Program-made: the position numbers and the translations under genes | Part shown: positions 58,785 through 64,000 of the stretch, piece after piece | Position numbering within the stretch: the first letter of the stretch is position 1 | Layout: every line of letters starts with the position of its first letter | Source of the DNA: Arcuatula senhousia | Lineage: Eukaryota > Mollusca > Bivalvia > Mytilida > Mytilidae | Length of the DNA: 64,000 nt | Direction: 5' to 3' | Assembly (NCBI GenBank): GCA_963971305.1 | Contig: CAXARO010000170.1 | Span: forward strand, 1-64,000 | The notes under the pieces: model-generated | What the model was told of the DNA's origin: nothing | Database searches by the model: none | The model's input: the letters and a program-made list of their open reading frames with translations, nothing else

Positions 58785-60487
58785 ACCGGGAACCAGTGGG
58801 TGCTTTACGGTCAGAATATTTAAGGATAGGACAAATGGGCAACAATGGTGGAATTTACGATAATGGACTTTATACTAAAGGTTTTATAGATACTTTTCCA
58901 TTAGATATTTTAATAGATAATGGGTCGACTTCGACTCTACTCAGTTTTAAAGTTTATGAAAGGTTATTAGAAGCATATGGTTTTCAAACCAATTTAGAAC
59001 AAGTACAATACAAACTGTATGACGTAAATGGCAACGAATTGGAGTTACACGGATTGCTACGTACAGAAGTTTTTCTTGGGGACACACCTTTCCAGCTTAC
59101 TTTCCTAGTATGCAGTATAGACATAGATGCAATACTAGGCCAAGATTTCCTGATTGAGCATGTAAACAAAATAGACTACAAAAAGCAGTCCCTCATCACT
59201 GAAGAAGGCGAGATAAAATGCTGGATTGGTGGACAAGCAAATGTCAAGTGCAGAGTTATAGCAAAGGAAACAATAACTATTCCCGAGAGAAGTAGAATGT
59301 TTATTCCAGTAACTGTCCAGGACAAAGAACATCTAGGTACATGGGGCCTGTTTGACATAGAAAAGAACCAAAACATAGAAGAAAAAGTATACGCCACTAG
59401 AGGAATCATAGACCCAAACCAAGAGAACCTGAAGATCCAAGTAATAAACTTGAATGATAGACCAGTAACCATACATGCAAACAAGAACCTGGGGGTATGC
59501 GAAACTTACTTTGAGCAAGAACAATCAATTACAACTCGATGCTGTAGAATACAGCCCGAAACTATAACAGCAGCAACAGTACCCGACCATCTTGAAGATC
59601 TTTATAACAGAAGTACAGAACACCTCCAAGAGGAAGACAAGCCAAAGGTGGCAAAGCTTCTTATACAATATCAGGATGTCTTTTCTAAATCAACGGACGA
59701 CCTTGGTAGAACAGACAGGGTACAGCATCGAATCAACACAGGATCTGCTGCTCCCATACGACAACCACCAAGACGACTACCGCTTGGTAAGAGAGAAATC
59801 GAGAAAGAAGAGATAAACAAACTCTTGAACCGAGGTGTGATAGAGCCTTCAAGCAGTCCCTGGTCCTCTGCCGTAGTCCTCGTGGCCAAAAAGGACGGTT
59901 CAACTCGTTTTTGCGTGGACTACCGTGCTCTCAATAAGGTTATTACGCACGACGCCTACCCTCTGCCACGTGTAGATGAATGTCTGGACTCGCTGAATGG
60001 CTCCGAATGGTATAGTTGCCTAGATCTCAATCAGGGATTTTTCCAGATAGGTCTAGATCAAAGAGACCGTGAAAAGACAGCATTTTCAACAAGCCAAGGC
60101 CTTTACCAATTCACAGTAACCCCGTTTGGTCTAGCAACCAGCCCATCTGTTTTTGAGCGACTGATGGAAGATGTCCTTAGAGGTTTACAATGGATCGAAT
60201 GCCTTCTTTACATGGATGACATTATAGTACCGGCACCATCAGTAGACGAAGAACTGACTAGACTAGAGCATGTTTTTAACAGACTAAGAGAGGCTAACCT
60301 CAAGCTGAAACCCTCCAAATGCATACTTTTCCAGAAATCTGTTAAGTTTCTGGGACACGTGGTATCAGCCGAAGGAATAAGCACAGATCCAGACAAAATA
60401 TCTGCTATTCAGCAATGGACCACTCCAAAGAATGTGAAAGAAGTCAAAAGCTTCCTTGGACTATGCGGTATTACAGAAGACATGTAA
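58709..60487 (+). pseudogene. pol: Pol, part 1: protease and reverse transcriptase
   Basis: Frame -1 relative to gag, open from 58709 and probably read only after the frameshift at 58760, so no ATG is needed. Protease: 'PLDILIDNGSTSTLLS' with active-site D-N-G at 58916-58924, in place of the usual DSG/DTG, and 'AILGQDFL' downstream. RT: 'FCVDYRALNKVITHDAYPLP', 'SCLDLNQGFFQI', 'FTVTPFGLATSPSVFERLM' and catalytic YMDD at 60209-60220, then 'SKCILFQKSVKFLGHVVSA'. It stops at 60485 after 'SFLGLCG', where the family normally continues 'YYRR'. That continuation lies in another frame starting at 60469, so one nucleotide has probably been lost near 60466-60469. Confidence 0.9.
58754..58812 (+). promoter_or_regulatory. 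-1 ribosomal frameshift signal (slippery site and predicted pseudoknot)
   Basis: G GGA AAC (58754-58760) lies in the correct phase of gag. An 8-nt spacer follows. Stem 1 is CCCACTGG (58769-58776) with CCAGTGGG (58793-58800). Loop bases GACCG (58784-58788) can pair with CGGTC (58808-58812), forming an H-type pseudoknot. A -1 slip enters the pol frame, which is open from 58709. Confidence 0.75.
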
Positions 60488-61269
60488 AAGGGTTTGCCGA
60501 CATTGCAAGGCCATTGCACAAGGCATGTAAAGGAAAGAAATTGGTTTGGACAGATGACTGTGATAAAGCTTTCCAAAGGCTTAAAGAGGCCATGACAAAT
60601 CCACCAGTGCTTACCTACCAACAGAATGGTAAAGAGTTCATACTCGACACAGACGCCAGCAATGTAGCTGTTGGAGCCATTCTTTCCCATGAAATAGACG
60701 GAAGGGAACGAGTCATTGCCTATATGAGCAAAGCACTTAACAAGCATGAAGAATCCTACTGTACAACTAGAAAAGAGCTTCTAGCAGTTGTAATAGCACT
60801 CAAAACGTTCCATCACTACCTGTACGGACAGACAATACATCTTAGAACAGATAATGCTGCAGTTAGCTGGTTAAAGAACCTGAAGAATCCGTCTGGACAA
60901 GTTGCCAGATGGCTCCAAATACTTGGAAATTACAATATGAGGGTCTCCCATCGCAGTGGAAAGAAGCACAGTAATGCTGATGCTCTTAGCAGAGCACCTT
61001 GTAAAGTTTGCAGACGACAAGAACAGAGCGCAGTGGAAAATCCTTATATAGAAAGGGAGAAACAGGATCACCTTGTCGAACACCATAAGGAAGAAGAAAT
61101 CACAGACACTCCAGATGGACATGAAAGAGATGAATATGAATCGAAAGGAATCCAAACCAGCTCAGAATTAACATTAGAACCTACTTCCAAACCAGACACA
61201 GATGCTAAGCATATATCAAGGGCGATAACCCGGAGTCAGCAGGCAAAAACAGGAATAGCCATCTATTAG
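60469..61269 (+). pseudogene. pol: Pol, part 2: RT connection and RNase H
   Basis: Continues the RT thumb as 'YYRRHVKGFADIARPLHKAC'. The RNase H domain follows with 'FILDTDASNVAVGAIL' (first catalytic Asp), 'RKELLAVVIALKTFHHYL' (Glu), 'LRTDNAAVSWL' (Asp) and 'HSNADALSR'. It degrades the RNA strand during reverse transcription. A charged linker of about 80 residues ends in 'AITRSQQAKTGIAIY' and a stop. The integrase continues in a different frame, so a second indel is likely just before 61270. Confidence 0.88.
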
Positions 61270-61283
61270 TTGGATGGGAACAA

Positions 61284-62663
61284 ATGCAAATAAGACAAGA
61301 GCAACTTGCAGATGATACTATTTCCGTGATAATGGATCTAAAAGAGCAGAATAAAGAAAGACCAGCTTGGGAACAGATATCAGAAAGAGGTGCCCCATTA
61401 AAGACTCTCTGGACACAGTGGGACAGACTAGAACTCCAGAATGGGATGCTTTACAGGAGATGGGAACATGACGAAGGAAGAGAAATCACCCTACAGCTCA
61501 TTGTACCAACAACAAAAAGGTTAGAAGTACTGAAATTTTGCCATGACATACCAACAGCTGGTCATCTAGGTGTAGAGAAGACTGTTGCAAGAATAAAAGA
61601 AAACTTCTATTGGCCAAACATGAAAGAGTTTGTGCAAGACTACTGCAGGAAATGTGACCTCTGTTTCGCCCGAAAACCAAAGAATACAAAAGTGATAGCC
61701 CCGCTCACCCAATACTTGGTCGGAGAACCTATGGAAAGAGTAGCGATAGACATCCTAGGGCCACTTCCACTTACAAGGAGACGAAACAAGTACATACTGG
61801 TTATTATGGATATGTTCACAAAGTGGACGGAAGCTGTTCCCATTCCCATGCAAGACAGTCATGTGGTAGCCAACGCTTTAATTGATAATTTCATAACTAA
61901 ATTCGGGACTCCACTCCAGATCCACACAGACAAGGGTACCAACTTCGAGTCAGAGCTCTTCAAGAAGGTGTGCGACTTGCTTGGCATAGACAAAACCAGA
62001 ACGACTAGCTATAGGCCACAGTCCAATGGGGCAGTGGAGAGATATAACAGAACACTTTTGACAATGTTAACAATGTATTGTGAAAAACAACAAAATCTCT
62101 GGGATGAATATCTTCAGCAAGTTATGATGGCATATCGTTCATCAGTTCACAAAAGTACGTCTAAGACACCAAACTCCATGGTATTTGGTAGGGAAATCAC
62201 CATGCCACTTCAAGCAGTAATCAGTGTTCCAGAAGAATTAGATTCTAATTACCAACTCACAGAGGCAGATCAGTATATCTCTAATCTGAAAAAGAAATTA
62301 CAAAGTAACCATGAAATTGCAAGGAAATGTCTAAAACAGTCGTCGACTTATCAGAAGCGTCATTATGATTTGAAAGCAAAGAAACGCTCATTAAAACCAG
62401 GACAGCATGTTTGGATATATGAACCTGGGCGTAAGATTGGAGTTTGTACGAAATTAACATCACCATGGAAAGGACCATTTGTTATTGAAAAGAAGATAGA
62501 TGATGTCACTTACCGAGTTAAGAGGTCCGCGCGTAAACCATCCAGAGTATACCATGTTGACAAATTAGCGTTGTATGCAGGAAGACAGATCCCTTCGTGG
62601 ACAGTACGTTATATGAGAAACATAAGACATTGCATAGACACAGATGGGAGTCTATGCCAGTAA
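61284..62663 (+). pseudogene. pol: Pol, part 3: integrase
   Basis: The frame is also open a little upstream ('LLVGWEQMQIRQEQL'), which looks like its native continuation. Zinc-binding HHCC: 'HDIPTAGHLGVEKTV' and 'YCRKCDLCFARK'. Catalytic DDE core: 'VAIDILGPLPL', 'QIHTDKGTNFESELF' and 'SNGAVERYNRTLL'. A GPY/F-type C-terminal module follows with 'SPWKGPFVIEKKIDDVTYRV' and 'PSRVYHVDKL'. The domain itself is unbroken and ends at a TAA. It would insert the cDNA into the genome. The preceding frame break makes normal Gag-Pol fusion impossible in this copy. Confidence 0.92.
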
Positions 62664-62986
62664 AGTTCCAGTCAATAATTTAGTAGAATAGCCGGCGACA
62701 TTTTTGGAATTTGAGGCTGGCCTGATCACCCAGCGGTCAAATCACAGTAGTCAGGAAAAGTAGATTTCTGACTGAAGACAGATTGGAAACTTTAAAATGT
62801 ATTTTTGTTGAAGTTGTTTCTATGCATGACGTTTTTGGTCCAGCAGGATGATGGCCTTCCAGGGAGAAATTGAAATTAAAACAGAAAATGCAATTTGGCA
62901 AGCTAATTGTAAAGGTTCAGTGTGGTGGGACATCTAACTACGTGTATAATTTTGATAGCATAACTCAAAAGACGCTCCTTTTCAGG
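62664..62986 (+). other. Spacer between pol and ORF3
   Basis: 323 bp without coding potential. It could hold a splice acceptor or subgenomic signal for ORF3; 'CTTTTCAG' directly before the ORF3 ATG (62979-62985) is acceptor-like. Confidence 0.45.
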
Positions 62987-64000
62987 ATGTCCTCAGTTGT
63001 TTCCATGAAGTGCTGGATATGCCCGGACACCTTCGGGACCAATAAGGAACTTAAGAACCATGCCTCCTCTAAACACTCTGCCATGAGGGTTGTATGTCCC
63101 TGGTGTTTCGAAGACGAAAATACATATAGATCTACTGCTGAGCTGCTGAAACATGTTGACAAACGCCACCACTACGTGGAAGATGACCTTAAGAGAGGGG
63201 AGTTCTTCTCGGAGAGAAACGGCTTCTGGTTGGCCATCAAGCCAGAAGACTATAAAAAGATTGTACCAAATGTCACCTTGAAGGATAGCACGCTGGCTAT
63301 AAAGTCAAGATCATTTGTAGAACGCTGGCTGACAAAGATAAGGAAGACCCCATCAAGATCAAAGGGACAGTGGCACCAAGGCTGGGGATTACTTGAACTC
63401 ACCAATACGTATAGTCCTTCGAAACCCCAAATCCCAGTGGCAAAAGTCAAGCTGATTAACATAGAGATGAGTTCCATAAGTACCACAGCCTATCTCAAAG
63501 ACGAGGGAGCCACCATTGGTGATGTTTGGTACAAGGCCATCATGACCCCTGAAATACTAATGGACAGAAAAGCAGCAGACGCACTCCTAAGAAGGATGTC
63601 TACCCTGATGTCGCCTAGAGCCTTCCCAGACAACTTCAATACGCTAGTTAGTGACGTCCACGGGATTACTGCTGCCGTATCTAAAGAATTGGGCATCCCA
63701 GACAAATTCATCAAGAAGATCTACCGACAGATTGTGACATTTAACATAGTAGCCAAGAAGAGGAAGTTGGACAAGCTCGCCGAAGAACTAGGTGTTATAG
63801 ATGATGTAGAGATAAAGGAGCCCACAGAAAAACTCAAGGTTGTCAGGATGATATCACCACTCAAGTCAAGTGAGAAGACAAAGAAGACAGAAAAGAAAAA
63901 ACATAAAGAACAGACTAAGATGCAAACTGAAGGGCCAATTACACCTGGAACCTCCAGCAGGACTTCACAAGAAGCTAAACAGCCAGAAGAGAAAGCCAGT
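62987..64000 (+). CDS. ORF3: C2H2 zinc-finger protein of the gypsy element (partial)
   Basis: 338 codons are open from the ATG at 62987 to the window end with no stop. Finger 1 is C9-x2-C12-x12-H25-x4-H30 ('CWICPDTFGTNKELKNH'). Finger 2 is C37-x2-C40-x15-H56-x4-H61 ('CPWCFEDENTYRSTAELLKH'). A region of about 200 residues follows without a domain I recognise ('GFWLAIKPEDYKKIVPNVTL', 'FVERWLTKIRKTPSRSKGQW'), then a lysine-rich tail ('KTKKTEKKKHKEQTK'). No signal peptide or membrane segment is visible, so it is not an env-type glycoprotein. It lies downstream of pol on the same strand, where env or accessory ORFs sit. A nucleic-acid-binding role is inference. Confidence 0.8.
   Translation, partial: MSSVVSMKCWICPDTFGTNKELKNHASSKHSAMRVVCPWCFEDENTYRSTAELLKHVDKRHHYVEDDLKRGEFFSERNGFWLAIKPEDYKKIVPNVTLKDSTLAIKSRSFVERWLTKIRKTPSRSKGQWHQGWGLLELTNTYSPSKPQIPVAKVKLINIEMSSISTTAYLKDEGATIGDVWYKAIMTPEILMDRKAADALLRRMSTLMSPRAFPDNFNTLVSDVHGITAAVSKELGIPDKFIKKIYRQIVTFNIVAKKRKLDKLAEELGVIDDVEIKEPTEKLKVVRMISPLKSSEKTKKTEKKKHKEQTKMQTEGPITPGTSSRTSQEAKQPEEKAS

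Larger units (their letters stand above)
56763..64000 (+). mobile_element. Ty3/gypsy LTR retrotransposon (right end outside window)
   Basis: Order: candidate 5' LTR, tRNA-Leu primer binding site, gag (57675-58784), pol with protease, RT, RNase H, integrase (58709-62663), and a third ORF from 62987. Integrase after RNase H defines the Ty3/gypsy order. No 3' LTR or polypurine tract is seen before the window ends. Pol has two frame breaks. Confidence 0.9.

Noticed and set aside
1..64000. tRNA or rRNA genes
   Set aside because: I saw no convincing cloverleaf or rRNA segment. The primer binding site at 57482 only complements a tRNA end.

Overview
The window is eukaryotic and looks like mollusc, probably bivalve (mussel-type) nuclear DNA. 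It is AT-rich, has no operons or long host ORFs, and is built almost wholly from dispersed repeats, satellites and transposons. Several repeats resemble families I recall as common in mussels: the one carrying 'GGCGCC...AACCCCGCCACAT', the 'AGCTCACCTGG' repeat with its GTC tract, and the 'ACGCGCGTTTCGTCTAT' hammerhead repeat. The species call is inference.

Layout. 1-13800: a SINE-like repeat split by a Penelope-like (PLE) fragment; a retrozyme-like tandem repeat with three hammerhead ribozyme motifs on the minus strand; two local tandem arrays; a perfect 174-bp palindromic element; two more SINE-like copies. 13800-22958: a tandem array whose units each carry a small exon-like block with splice signals. 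It is interrupted by a TTAA-flanked element, a second hammerhead repeat and a TAA-flanked Harbinger-like element. 22959-25060: a short array with a near-perfect estrogen-response-element palindrome in every unit, then a truncated PLE reverse transcriptase. 25060-38640: mostly non-coding, with a large 'AGCTCACC' repeat array (27568-31749), a 172-bp array and more dispersed repeats. 38640-55060: about 16 kb of two different 52-bp satellites, the second with 777-bp and 1554-bp higher-order structure. 55260-55596: a small Harbinger-like MITE.

56763-64000 (continuing past the end): a Ty3/gypsy LTR retrotransposon with candidate 5' LTR, tRNA-Leu primer binding site, gag, and pol (protease, RT, RNase H, integrase). 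A G GGA AAC slippery site with a predicted pseudoknot lies at the gag/pol overlap. A third ORF with two C2H2 zinc fingers occupies the place where env would be. Pol carries two frame breaks, so this copy is probably not autonomous.

The only strong protein-coding evidence is in the gypsy element and the PLE remnant. The small-exon array is a plausible host gene segment with exon-encoded peptide repeats, but its expression cannot be judged from sequence alone.
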